Below, piece after piece: positions 1 through 7,288 of a DNA stretch of 18,397 nt; the first letter of the stretch is position 1; each line of letters starts with the position of its first letter. The stretch comes from an uncultured Lacibacter sp. Its GTDB lineage: Bacteria > Bacteroidota > Bacteroidia > Chitinophagales > Chitinophagaceae. Under the pieces are notes generated by a model. It saw nothing but the letters and a program-made list of their open reading frames with translations. It made no database searches and had not been told where the DNA came from. The stretch lies in NCBI RefSeq assembly GCF_946479605.1, contig NZ_CAMLGT010000043.1, positions 1 through 18,397 on the forward strand, read 5' to 3'. A program made the position numbers and the translations under genes.

Positions 1-1
1 T

Positions 2-862
2 GCTGCAGATGCCGGTTATCTTCAAAAAAGATTAAAGGAATTTAAATCGCAGAATCAGCCTATCATTCTTGAAGTAAGCAAGGAGCCATTGCTCATCAAT
101 AAATACTATTATGGCCACTCAACATTGCTGCAACAGGTAAAATATTACCCGATGGTGCAATTGTTCATCGTTGCACTCTTCATCATCATCACTATTTTTT
201 CGTTGCAGATACGCAACAAATCAACCCAAAACCAGGTGTGGGCAGGTATGGCAAAAGAAACAGCTCACCAGTTGGGCACACCTGTATCATCATTACAAGG
301 CTGGGTTGAAATGCTGAAAGAAGAAGAAAGCAGCAGACAAATTGCTTCTGAAATTGAAAAAGATGTACAACGGTTACGATTGGTGAGCGATCGTTTTGGG
401 AAAATAGGCAGTACCCCACAACTTGAACCGCACAATATTGTGAAACAGGTGGAAGAGATGGTGGAGTATATCCGCAAACGGGCCACAGGAAAAGTACAGC
501 TTGAAGTAAAGAAGAATGCAGCAGAAATGATCGCCTCCATTTCTCCTCCGCTTTTTGATTGGGTAATTGAAAACCTTTTGAAAAATGCACTGGATGCAAT
601 GGATGGGAAGGGCAATATTACTGTTTATATGCATGAGGAAGAACGAACCATACAGCTGGATGTGAGTGATACTGGCAAAGGCATCGCTGCACAGAATATT
701 AACCGGGTTTTTAAACCGGGCTTTACAACCAAAAAGCGTGGCTGGGGACTTGGCCTATCGCTGAGCAAACGCATTATTGAACAATACCACAAAGGACAAC
801 TTTACGTTAAACATTCCGAGCCCGGCAAAGGAACAACATTCAGGATAATACTGAAAAAGTAA
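2..862 (+). CDS. Membrane sensor histidine kinase, 3' portion (5' end outside window)
   Basis: The reading frame is open from base 2, so the true start lies upstream; a TTG at 89 is only an internal codon. About 286 residues are visible. An extracytoplasmic tail is followed by one membrane helix (codons around bases 152-211, VQLFIVALFIIITIF). Next comes a dimerisation/phosphoacceptor helix with H-box AHQLGTPVSSL (His codon 266-268) and then a full HATPase domain: N-box NLLKNALDAMDG near 571-605, G1 box DTGKGI near 667-684, and F/G2 boxes FKPGFTT and GWGLGLSL near 709-762. This is the normal core of a class I kinase that autophosphorylates His and passes phosphate to a response regulator. No regulator gene is visible here, so signal and partner are unknown. 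The family call is firm. Confidence 0.9.
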   Translation, partial: AADAGYLQKRLKEFKSQNQPIILEVSKEPLLINKYYYGHSTLLQQVKYYPMVQLFIVALFIIITIFSLQIRNKSTQNQVWAGMAKETAHQLGTPVSSLQGWVEMLKEEESSRQIASEIEKDVQRLRLVSDRFGKIGSTPQLEPHNIVKQVEEMVEYIRKRATGKVQLEVKKNAAEMIASISPPLFDWVIENLLKNALDAMDGKGNITVYMHEEERTIQLDVSDTGKGIAAQNINRVFKPGFTTKKRGWGLGLSLSKRIIEQYHKGQLYVKHSEPGKGTTFRIILKK

Positions 863-902
863 GGCTAAAGCCATCCTCCCGTCGTCATTGGTTGTTTTTT
901 AT

Positions 903-933
903 TTTTCACTTTACATTTTTCATTTTACATTTG
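903..933 (+). promoter_or_regulatory. Putative Bacteroidota-type promoter of tRNA-Leu
   Basis: TACATTTG at 926-933 matches the Bacteroidota -7 consensus TAnnTTTG exactly. The sequence 19 bp upstream (903-906) is TTTT, three of four with the -33 element TTTG. Transcription would begin near 938-940, a few bases before the tRNA 5' end at 944, which leaves a short leader for RNase P. The surrounding DNA is very T-rich, so a chance match is possible. Confidence 0.45.
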
Positions 934-943
934 CCGCCCCCGA

Positions 944-1027
944 GCCCGGGTGTTGAAATTGGTAGACAAGCCACTTTGAGGTGGTGGTGTTCGAAAGGAC
1001 GTGCTGGTTCGAATCCAGTCCCGGGCA
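944..1027 (+). tRNA. tRNA-Leu, anticodon GAG
   Basis: The cloverleaf can be drawn by hand. The acceptor stem is GCCCGGG (944-950) with CCCGGGC (1020-1026) and discriminator A1027. The anticodon stem CCACT/GGTGG flanks loop TTGAGGT, with anticodon GAG at 978-980, reading CUC and CUU leucine codons. The T arm is CTGG-TTCGAAT-CCAG (1004-1018). A long class II variable arm at 988-1002 folds as GTTC-GAAA-GGAC with a GNRA loop, as expected for Leu. The 3' CCA is not encoded; the genome continues CGA after the discriminator. Confidence 0.95.
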
Positions 1028-1035
1028 CGAGTAAA

Positions 1036-1063
1036 AAAACCCCGATCATCTGATCGGGGTTTT
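1036..1063. terminator. Bidirectional intrinsic terminator between tRNA-Leu and the converging OMP gene
   Basis: A perfect 13-bp inverted repeat with a 2-base centre, AACCCCGATCA-TC-TGATCGGGGTT plus flanking A and T runs. It lies 9 bp after the tRNA on the + strand and 23 bp after the stop of the - strand gene. The - strand copy ends in seven T and the + strand copy in four, so it should work better for the - strand but can serve both. Confidence 0.85.
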
Positions 1064-1085
1064 GATTTATATTGATGAACTTATT

Positions 1086-1928
1086 TTACAGCCGCACTCC
1101 AATGCTCGCCATCAGGTAAAAACGGCTTCTTCCATATTCTCCGTTTGATGCTACCAGGTTTTGTGGTATTACATAAGAAGGACTAAGCACTGCATTAAAT
1201 TTCCCCATCACCAATACAATTGGCATCGTGTACTCGTAAGCAAGAACAGAAAATGTATTTACATCTCGTGTTTGAGTAGTTGTTTGCGGCGGACCAACCG
1301 GGATACCTCCAACTGTTGGGCTTTGCTTTTGCTGATACGTTTCAGTAAACCGTTGTGTACCGCCATATGCTGTAATGGTGGGATTAATCGCTAATGCTTT
1401 TGCTTCACCTTCTTTCAGCGGAATGATGAACAAATGATCAAGCCCTGCATTTGCACTAACATCTGCACGGTCGCTGAACATAAGATTAGCACCAAGATTT
1501 ACATTGATGATTTTATTTTGAAGGGACGTATTAATTCCTGTTTGATACTTTAATGCTGATTGCACGAGTACCGATTCTTCTTTATACAAAAAACGAGATA
1601 CAAACACATTACCCGAAAACTTATCGCTTTCAGGAAAACGATAACCAAGTTCCACACTGCCACCTGTGTACTGAAAAGGCAATGCACTGTTCTGAATAAA
1701 AATAGCTGCACCCTGTGCATACAATCCATTCTTGAGTTGATAGCTGATGATGGGCAATGTTGCATTGGTATTCAAACTATCTGAACGGCCAAGAAAATGC
1801 ACATACGTTTGGTGGGCAATATTTGCTGCAAAAACCGGCTTACGCTCCTGCTTTGTACTGTCCTGTGCAAAAAGTACCACAGGCAAAGCGAAGAAGATGG
1901 CGATAAAAAGATGAATAAACGGTTTCAT
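1086..1928 (-). CDS. Probable outer-membrane beta-barrel protein, unknown function
   Basis: 280 residues starting at ATG 1928. A clear signal peptide covers residues 1-21 (MKPFIHLFIAIFFALPVVLFA, then QDSTKQ). The rest alternates polar and hydrophobic residues in short strands with many Gly, Asn and Tyr (for example near SVELGYRF, YQTGINTSL, NVNLGANLMF, SRFYLMASIGVRL), and the chain ends on a strand-like segment as barrel proteins do. There are no Cys or catalytic motifs. Near residues 200-220 a Pro/Thr/Gln-rich stretch (GGIPVGPPQTTTQT) could be an extracellular loop. It is preceded by a separate gene whose terminator lies in between, so it is probably monocistronic. I do not recognise a named family; transport, adhesion or a structural role all remain possible. 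Confidence 0.75.
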   Translation of the reverse strand: MKPFIHLFIAIFFALPVVLFAQDSTKQERKPVFAANIAHQTYVHFLGRSDSLNTNATLPIISYQLKNGLYAQGAAIFIQNSALPFQYTGGSVELGYRFPESDKFSGNVFVSRFLYKEESVLVQSALKYQTGINTSLQNKIINVNLGANLMFSDRADVSANAGLDHLFIIPLKEGEAKALAINPTITAYGGTQRFTETYQQKQSPTVGGIPVGPPQTTTQTRDVNTFSVLAYEYTMPIVLVMGKFNAVLSPSYVIPQNLVASNGEYGRSRFYLMASIGVRL

Positions 1929-1962
1929 GGTTTTACAGTTTAGTTGAGCAAGTAGTTAAAAG

Positions 1963-1989
1963 AATGTCCCGCTATTGAAGCGGGACATT
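1963..1989 (-). terminator. Intrinsic terminator of the Ala-rich secreted protein gene
   Basis: An 11-bp perfect stem, AATGTCCCGCT / AGCGGGACATT, with a 5-base loop. Read on the - strand it is followed by CTTTT. It lies 39 bp after the stop of the upstream - strand gene (stop at 2028-2030) and before the next - strand gene, separating the two transcripts. Confidence 0.75.
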
Positions 1990-2027
1990 ACTTCCCGATC
2001 ATCGTAAGACGTGGTGTTATAAACCAA

Positions 2028-2756
2028 TTACTGACGACCGGCATTTACTGCGGTGCTGCTGTTAACAGTCACTTCAGCATTTGCGCTTGCTTTTGTTTTC
2101 TTAACTTTTTTAACAGTAGCTTTTGCATTCTTTTTTGCATCTGCAGCTTTTGCTTCTGCTTTTTCTTTCATGGCATCAGCTTTTGCTTTTGCATCTGTTT
2201 TCACTTCTGCATTACCATTGATGTCACCATTTGCTGATGCGTTATTTGAACTTACTTCGCCTTGTGCATTGGCATTGCCGTTAGCACTGATGTTTAAACC
2301 AGGTTTTACATCTTTGCGCAATTCTTTTTCTGTTGTGCGGATGTTTTGCGCTTCAGCAACCACCTGTTCTTTTACTTCTGTTGCAATGCCCTTACCTTGC
2401 TCGGTTGCATTTGTTTGCCCGTTTACACGTGCGTCAACAGCCGTTTCATTGCTTACTTTGGCATTCGCACTTTTTAATGTAGCATTCATTGCTGCATTTG
2501 TTTTAGCAGAAACATTTGCTGTTGTTCTTGTAGCAACATTAGCGGTTGTTTGTACTACTTTACCTGTAGCATTTACCACTCTTGAAGTTGCCTGTGTTGT
2601 TTTACTTACAACATCGGCCACCTTTGATGTATTAACTGTTGCTTTTGTAACAGCACTTGTTGTACTATTAAGATTTAAGCCAACCTGTGCCATTGCTACA
2701 TTACCAAGCAACATTACTGCTGCTACTGCTGAGATTTGTTTCACCTTGTTCTTCAT
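2028..2756 (-). CDS. Secreted Ala/Lys/Asn/Thr-rich low-complexity protein, unknown function
   Basis: 242 residues from ATG 2756. That start is chosen because it opens a clean signal peptide (MKNKVKQISAVAAVMLLG, cleavage likely after AMA at residue 23). An in-frame ATG at 2888 would add 44 residues that do not look like a leader. The mature protein has almost no aromatic residues and no Cys. It is dominated by Ala, Lys, Asn, Thr and Val, and parts fall into an 11-residue rhythm, for example DAKAKADAMKE / KAEAKAADAKK / NAKATVKKVKK at 188-220 and SKVADVVSKTT / QATSRVVNATG / KVVQTTANVAT at 44-76. Between them lies a Gly/Asn-rich linker (157-184). Such composition suggests long amphipathic or disordered helices, loosely like LEA or apolipoprotein-type repeats; this is inference. 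An intrinsic terminator follows. Confidence 0.75.
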   Translation of the reverse strand: MKNKVKQISAVAAVMLLGNVAMAQVGLNLNSTTSAVTKATVNTSKVADVVSKTTQATSRVVNATGKVVQTTANVATRTTANVSAKTNAAMNATLKSANAKVSNETAVDARVNGQTNATEQGKGIATEVKEQVVAEAQNIRTTEKELRKDVKPGLNISANGNANAQGEVSSNNASANGDINGNAEVKTDAKAKADAMKEKAEAKAADAKKNAKATVKKVKKTKASANAEVTVNSSTAVNAGRQ

Positions 2757-3086
2757 AACTATTTGTTTTGATGATTGAATAAAGATTAAAGCATTTAGCT
2801 TTTCATCGGATATACTGACGAGGTATGTTTTCGAAGGTTTAAAACTGTTGATAAAAAATTTTCCATACCAACACCCACATAAAAACATAAACTATGCCAA
2901 CTGTTTTTTTGAACTACATATCACACTTGTATTAAACTCAATTTTCATTCAAAATCAGTAACTAATGACGACGTGCAGGTATAAAAAAAGAATGAGCATT
3001 CAGCTCATTCTTTATGTACTTAAAATAAAAATGTACTAAAAAAAATCCCGGTGCAGATCTGTTTCGTAAATAACAGTTTTGCATTC
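2757..3086. other. Intergenic region upstream of the Ala-rich protein gene
   Basis: 330 bp without a credible gene. It holds the terminator of the protease gene (2987-3013) and the AT-rich leader and promoter region of the Ala-rich protein gene. I found no exact TAnnTTTG on the - strand; TATATCCG at about 2807-2814 is a weak 6-of-8 match. The upstream in-frame extension of the secreted protein ORF (2757-2888) is probably chance. Confidence 0.5.
2987..3013 (-). terminator. Intrinsic terminator of the LpxR-subtilase operon
   Basis: An 11-bp perfect stem, AAAGAATGAGC / GCTCATTCTTT, around a 5-base loop. On the - strand it continues into a run of seven T. It lies about 74 bp beyond the stop codon of the protease gene, which is the last gene of that operon. 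Confidence 0.8.
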
Positions 3087-4388
3087 TTAAATCTGTAAAC
3101 TTTCAATTGCTTTTGCAATTGCTTTTTGTGCATTCAGCTTACCATGACCAACTCTGTCAATCTGTTCGATAGCAGTACCATTAAGAACAGGGTCAGCAGT
3201 TGATACCAAATATTCCCGCACATCCCTTGCCGTTAGTGCAGGATTAATAGCAAGTAATATAGCAGCAACAGCTGAAACAATAGCTGTGGCTGCACTGGTG
3301 CCGCAAAAAAAGTTTGTATATCCCCCATCGTTTCTTGTTGTGGAGATATACAAGCCTGGCGCTGCAATATCTACTTCTCTTCCGTAACATGATCCGAAAC
3401 GTTGATTAGTAGGTGTATTTACAAGGTTCACCCATTCCGATTTATTATTAACAGCAGCTACAGTCAGCACTTCATCAAGCCGGCCGGGAAACTGAACTGA
3501 ATGATCGTCTGCAGCACGCATATAATTACCTGCTGCTGCACAAAAGATCACATCTTTTGAAACACCATATTGTATGGCATCTGCCACAAGCGGGCTCGGC
3601 TCCATGCGCCAACTTAGGTTAATGATGCGTGCATGATTATCTACCGCTTTCCTGATGCCTTCACTGATGCGAAGTGCATTTACACCGCCTACATTATCCT
3701 GCGTAAAATAAATACGGCCGGACATGATCTTGCAAAACGGATTGATTCCCGCAATACCAACACCGTTATCCTGTATAGCTGCAATAACACCCGCAACAGA
3801 TGTGCCATGATGATCTTCTTCTTTTGGTAATAATTTGTTTGCACCAAACACACTGAAGTTATGATGCCACAAATTAGCATTCTTCAGATCGGGGTGTGTG
3901 GTATCAACACCTTCATCAAGCACTGCAACACAAATTGTTTTATCCAAAGTGATCTGCTCATCTGCAATCATCCGCAAACCATCAAGGATACCAATATCAT
4001 CACCTGGTATTCCGCTGAATTGTCCTGTATTCTCAAATATCCATTGTGTTGAAAATTTCGGGTCATTAAACGATAAGGCCGTATTCTGTACACGATGCAT
4101 GACATAAGGCTCCGCAAAATCAGCAATGCCACTATCGTAATACATTTTTGCAAGTACCGCCAGTTTATTCACCGGCATTTTTTTAAAGTAGCATAAGAAA
4201 ATATGATCTTCTTTATTATAAACTTTCTTTCGCAGCATTCCCATTGCTTTATTGAATCCATCGGTGTGTTTACTTACACCACCTCTGAAACGGATGATCA
4301 GCATTGAGTATTGCTGCTTTTTATCGCTGGCAATATTTTTACTGTTGATCTTTTTCTTAATGCCGCTTTGATAAACATAATAAGACAT
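3087..4388 (-). CDS. Subtilisin-family (S8) serine protease without signal peptide
   Basis: 433 residues from ATG 4388. The catalytic triad is visible in family order: Asp158 in VAVLDEGVD, His194 in HHGTSVAGV and Ser365 in CGTSAAT. The oxyanion-hole Asn288 sits in AAAGN. Before the catalytic domain is a region of about 110 residues ending in NDPKFSTQWIFENTGQ, the usual segment before the subtilase core; residues 1-100 may act as an inhibitory prodomain. The N-terminus (MSYYVYQSGIKKKINSK) is basic and has no hydrophobic leader or membrane helix, so export is not obvious. There is no C-terminal sorting domain; the chain stops right after the last helix. The gene lies 15 bp after the LpxR-like gene and is almost certainly co-transcribed. 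Substrate and compartment are unknown. Confidence 0.88.
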   Translation of the reverse strand: MSYYVYQSGIKKKINSKNIASDKKQQYSMLIIRFRGGVSKHTDGFNKAMGMLRKKVYNKEDHIFLCYFKKMPVNKLAVLAKMYYDSGIADFAEPYVMHRVQNTALSFNDPKFSTQWIFENTGQFSGIPGDDIGILDGLRMIADEQITLDKTICVAVLDEGVDTTHPDLKNANLWHHNFSVFGANKLLPKEEDHHGTSVAGVIAAIQDNGVGIAGINPFCKIMSGRIYFTQDNVGGVNALRISEGIRKAVDNHARIINLSWRMEPSPLVADAIQYGVSKDVIFCAAAGNYMRAADDHSVQFPGRLDEVLTVAAVNNKSEWVNLVNTPTNQRFGSCYGREVDIAAPGLYISTTRNDGGYTNFFCGTSAATAIVSAVAAILLAINPALTARDVREYLVSTADPVLNGTAIEQIDRVGHGKLNAQKAIAKAIESLQI

Positions 4389-4403
4389 AACAATGATTTA
4401 CGA

Positions 4404-5483
4404 TTACCAATTGTAATATACTGCAGCACTTCCCCATGAATGATTGCGTGCCAATGGCAGGTTTGTCTCTGACGTACGCATTATATAGGGTTGAAAAATA
4501 GCGGTGAATTTTCCAATGTTCAGCATAATACCACTTTCTGCTTCAAACAGGAAACGGTTCACTTGTTCTTTTGTCAGCTCATACTCATTCTTTTTAAACT
4601 GCCCCTGCAACAATGCATTGTACACAACCGCTCTTCCTCTGAATTGTACAAAAAAACTAAACTCCGGTTTTTTATCAATACGTGTTGGAGCCTGCGATAC
4701 TACCGACATGCCCGAGTTATTAAACTTCCAGAATGGTGTGGTAAAGCGGCCAATACGAAATGATAACCCACTTGCCATGTTGGTATAATAACCAACATTG
4801 GTCTCAAGCAACCATGTCGCCTGCATGCGTTTCATTTGTGTTTGCTGCGGATGCACTTCTTCAAAAATGGGTTTCATGTATTGCAACTGGTAAAGCAATG
4901 TTGGTTCACCGCCATCAGATATTTGCGTAGGCCAGCCAACAGGAACAGCCCGCTTGCCGTTAAAAAAATTCTTGTGGATATATGATTGTACCGCTTCTGC
5001 AACTCTTGTACCTATTATACCCACCACAAACCTGCTGGTGATACTGCTTTGCTTACTTAAACTTTCAGAAGAGTTGATGATCGTTGTACGTGATGCACCA
5101 ATGCCCAGCACATTACCATAAGGCCGGTCGTTTGTAAGAGGTGTAAGCGATTCAAGATTCAATGGTGTAAAAGCGCCATCAAACAGCTGCATGCTTGTTA
5201 AGTAAGTATCGCCCTCGTTATGCCATTTCCTGATGCCGAATAACCAATCGGCTCCTTTGCGCAACATGGGGACGATCAAAAAATTTCTGTCGAACACCGG
5301 TCCGTTGAGGTTTATGCTGACACCCATGGTGTAGTTACGGTCCTGGTTTTGAGGTGTAAAAAAATCCTGATCGAAAATGAGGCCTGCTCCCCAAGTAGAA
5401 TCATGTATGACTGTTGTTTCGTTCTCCTGTGCATGAAGAACAGATGCTGTTATACAGCATAGCAGGATGGTGAGTGTTTTCAT
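4404..5483 (-). CDS. LpxR-family lipid A deacylase (DUF2219 outer-membrane barrel)
   Basis: 359 residues from ATG 5483. A TTG two codons upstream (5489) is not preferred, because the ATG opens the signal peptide MKTLTILLCCITASVLHAQ directly. LpxR enzymes are outer-membrane barrels that remove the 3'-linked acyloxyacyl chain of lipid A. Family marks seen here: DRNYTMG (48-54), TPLTNDRPYG (114-123), GTRVAEAVQSYIH (158-170) in which His170 aligns with the family's catalytic His, and PVGWPTQISDGGEP (181-194). Length is near the usual 300-350. The remaining chain has barrel-like strands and ends in VYYNW, an aromatic C-terminus typical of barrel proteins. It is first in an operon with the protease gene. 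Family assignment is good; lipid A activity is inferred. Confidence 0.82.
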   Translation of the reverse strand: MKTLTILLCCITASVLHAQENETTVIHDSTWGAGLIFDQDFFTPQNQDRNYTMGVSINLNGPVFDRNFLIVPMLRKGADWLFGIRKWHNEGDTYLTSMQLFDGAFTPLNLESLTPLTNDRPYGNVLGIGASRTTIINSSESLSKQSSITSRFVVGIIGTRVAEAVQSYIHKNFFNGKRAVPVGWPTQISDGGEPTLLYQLQYMKPIFEEVHPQQTQMKRMQATWLLETNVGYYTNMASGLSFRIGRFTTPFWKFNNSGMSVVSQAPTRIDKKPEFSFFVQFRGRAVVYNALLQGQFKKNEYELTKEQVNRFLFEAESGIMLNIGKFTAIFQPYIMRTSETNLPLARNHSWGSAAVYYNW

Positions 5484-5506
5484 AAACAATTATTTTAAAA
5501 TTTATT

Positions 5507-5537
5507 CTAATGTAAACAAAAGAACAGGCTTATAAAA
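5507..5537 (-). promoter_or_regulatory. Putative promoter of the LpxR-protease operon
   Basis: On the - strand TACATTAG (plus 5507-5514) matches 7 of 8 positions of TAnnTTTG, and TTTT (plus 5534-5537) lies 19 bp upstream where TTTG is expected. Transcription would start near 5500, giving a leader of under 20 bases before ATG 5483. This is a pattern match only. Confidence 0.35.
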
Positions 5538-5576
5538 GCGTGAAATTACGGTTGGGGATAAGTGTTTTATGATCCA

Positions 5577-5622
5577 CCACTGACTGAAATCAGTTCCACA
5601 GGTTAAAGTTATCAGTCAGAGG
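5577..5622. repeat. Imperfect inverted repeat in the divergent promoter region
   Basis: CCACTGACTGA (5577-5587) and TCAGTCAGAGG (5612-5622) are inverted copies with one mismatch in 11 and a 24-base spacer. The right arm ends about 16 bp before the -7 match of the membrane protein gene, so it could be an operator for a dimeric regulator. A shorter competing pairing exists inside (ACTGA / TCAGT). Confidence 0.45.
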
Positions 5623-5637
5623 TTCGGAACGGCTGTT

Positions 5638-5645
5638 TACATTTG
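5638..5645 (+). promoter_or_regulatory. Exact TAnnTTTG -7 element before the small membrane protein gene
   Basis: TACATTTG lies 16 bp before ATG 5662, predicting a start near 5651 and a very short leader. No good TTTG is present at -33, so the promoter may be weak or need an activator, which fits the inverted repeat just upstream. Confidence 0.4.
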
Positions 5646-5661
5646 TTCCATAATCAGTAAT

Positions 5662-6069
5662 ATGAAAAAGATCATCAACTCCGGGCTGGTTGCAAGTATT
5701 GTACTGCTTGTATTTGCCTACCTCTGTTTACTGGTGATGCCTGTACTGCTTCCAAAAGTAGCAGAAGAATATTACAGCCCAGCTTTTGTTAGCGATGAAT
5801 CACGCAACCTGCTTTACTATATTCACCCGGTTGTGCTTTCATTTGGGCTGGCATGGTTCTGGAACAGGTTTAAAAAGCTCCTGAAAGGAAATGTACTGAT
5901 GCAGGGAGTGGAAATGGCGCTTATTTATGTAGTTATTGCCACAGTGCCATCGTTACTGATCACTTACAGTGCCATTAATGTTTCGCTGCTCACTATTGGC
6001 AGCTGGTTACTGTATGGTTTTTTACAGGCACTCATTGCCGGAATTATTTTTTCTAAAATGCATGCTTAA
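5662..6069 (+). CDS. Small four-helix integral membrane protein, unknown function
   Basis: 135 residues from ATG 5662. Four hydrophobic segments are seen, at about residues 8-30 (VASIVLLVFAYLCLLVMPVLL), 50-68 (LYYIHPVVLSFGLAWFW), 83-105 and 110-130. A short hydrophilic loop (VAEEYYSPAFVSDESRN) lies between helices 1 and 2 and a basic loop (NRFKKLLKGN) between 2 and 3. Positive charges on the 2-3 loop suggest that it is cytoplasmic, with both termini cytoplasmic too. No catalytic or metal motif stands out. It is transcribed alone, divergent from the LpxR operon, and has its own terminator. I do not recognise a family; similar short proteins in Bacteroidota are annotated only as hypothetical membrane proteins. 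Confidence 0.75.
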   Translation: MKKIINSGLVASIVLLVFAYLCLLVMPVLLPKVAEEYYSPAFVSDESRNLLYYIHPVVLSFGLAWFWNRFKKLLKGNVLMQGVEMALIYVVIATVPSLLITYSAINVSLLTIGSWLLYGFLQALIAGIIFSKMHA

Positions 6070-6127
6070 TATTACTAAGGATAATTATCGTTTTCTCATT
6101 TTCATTGTTTAAGGTTTGACAAAAACG

Positions 6128-6153
6128 AAACCCCTCTTTACAGAGGGGTTTTT
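6128..6153 (+). terminator. Intrinsic terminator of the small membrane protein gene
   Basis: A 10-bp stem, AAACCCCTCT / AGAGGGGTTT, with a TTAC loop, followed by a T run. It lies 58 bp after the stop codon and before the next + strand gene. The rest of the gap up to 6343 is AT-rich. It contains TACTTTG at 6311-6317, one base short of the TAnnTTTG form, which may mark the promoter of the next gene. Confidence 0.85.
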
Positions 6154-6343
6154 AGTTGCATTTATACATCCATACTGATTGCCGGTTCCCTTTTGTATCC
6201 TTAAATGGTTGCTGAATACAACTATTAACCCTTTACAGCAGACAAAGTAATAACTGCTATTTTTCAGAATTATTCCTCATTTAATCCTATGTATTGAAAA
6301 ACTTATTTTCTACTTTGTATATATAACCGCTAAACATAATCGT

Positions 6344-7249
6344 ATGGCGCTTGAACTCTCCCCCAAAATCGACACTATTGATATTAAAGACCTGACGCCT
6401 GAGTTCTTTAAACGGAATTATTTTCTTGCACAAAAACCTTTGCTTATAAAAGGTCTTGCAAACCTGCAACCTGCCGGACAAAAATGGAATATTGATTTTT
6501 TCCGTGATTATTGCGGCGATGAAATGGTACAGGTATTTGACAACCGGAATAAAATGCATGAAAAAACTACTACCACGAAAGGTGACACCACAATTCTTTT
6601 GCGTGATTTTCTTAACATTATTGAAAAAGACGAATACACTCCTCTCAGGATGTTTGTATTTGATTTGTATAAATTAAGACCGGAATTAAAGAAAGATTTT
6701 TCCTGCCCGCATCTGTTCAAAGGCATGCTGGATAAGCTTGGATTCTTTTTTATGGGGGGAAAGAATACAGAAGTGCGTTTACATTTTGATGTGGATTACA
6801 ATAATGTTTTACTCACCCAGTTTTACGGGAAGAAAAGTATTACACTGATAGCACCCGAATATTCCGATCTGCTTTATCGCCTTCCCTTTAACACACACTC
6901 AACTGTAAACCTTGATGCTCCTGATTATGAAAAATACCCAGGGCTTAACTATGTAAAAGGATACAGATTTGTGCAGGAAGCTGGTGACTCTTTATTTATG
7001 CCTTCATGCTGGTGGCATTACAATGTTTATTTAAGCGGTGGAATTGCGGTGAGTTACCGTAAACTACATCCCAATCCATTAAATAATATCTGGGGTGCTT
7101 TAAGTGTTGGTATTTATCTTCCATTTGATAAAATGATGAGCCGTATTTTGAAAGACAAATGGTTTAATTATAAATTGTCCGTAGCTAAAAGAAGGGCAGA
7201 CAAAGCTATTCGTCGGTTTGAAGGAAGAAATATACCATCACACACATGA
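6344..7249 (+). CDS. Cupin-8/JmjC-like putative Fe(II)/2-oxoglutarate oxygenase
   Basis: 301 residues from ATG 6344. The fold markers are those of the cupin-8 (FIH-like JmjC) group: an N-terminal element ending in KPLLIKGL (31-38); the first iron ligands in LHFDVD with His147 and Asp149; FYGKKSITLIAP (160-171), supplying a Lys likely to hold 2-oxoglutarate; and the distal iron ligand His225 in MPSCWWHYNV. The chain ends in a basic helix (270-293, with KRRADKAIRR). Family members hydroxylate protein or small-molecule side chains, and the substrate cannot be told here. The enzyme is cytosolic, with no leader. The CPBP gene follows after 39 bp on the same strand, so co-transcription is likely. 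All iron ligands are present, so it should be active. Confidence 0.82.
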   Translation: MALELSPKIDTIDIKDLTPEFFKRNYFLAQKPLLIKGLANLQPAGQKWNIDFFRDYCGDEMVQVFDNRNKMHEKTTTTKGDTTILLRDFLNIIEKDEYTPLRMFVFDLYKLRPELKKDFSCPHLFKGMLDKLGFFFMGGKNTEVRLHFDVDYNNVLLTQFYGKKSITLIAPEYSDLLYRLPFNTHSTVNLDAPDYEKYPGLNYVKGYRFVQEAGDSLFMPSCWWHYNVYLSGGIAVSYRKLHPNPLNNIWGALSVGIYLPFDKMMSRILKDKWFNYKLSVAKRRADKAIRRFEGRNIPSHT

Positions 7250-7288
7250 TCATCATCAATCAAACTACTTATACCCAAACCACTACTC

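Noticed and set aside
192..634. Three overlapping - strand open frames under the histidine kinase gene
   Set aside because: They are shadows of a clear kinase domain on the + strand and show Cys/Phe/Ser-rich, non-protein-like composition.
2757..2888. N-terminal extension of the Ala-rich protein from ATG 2888
   Set aside because: It would bury the signal peptide 44 residues inside the chain; the ATG at 2756 gives a normal exported protein.
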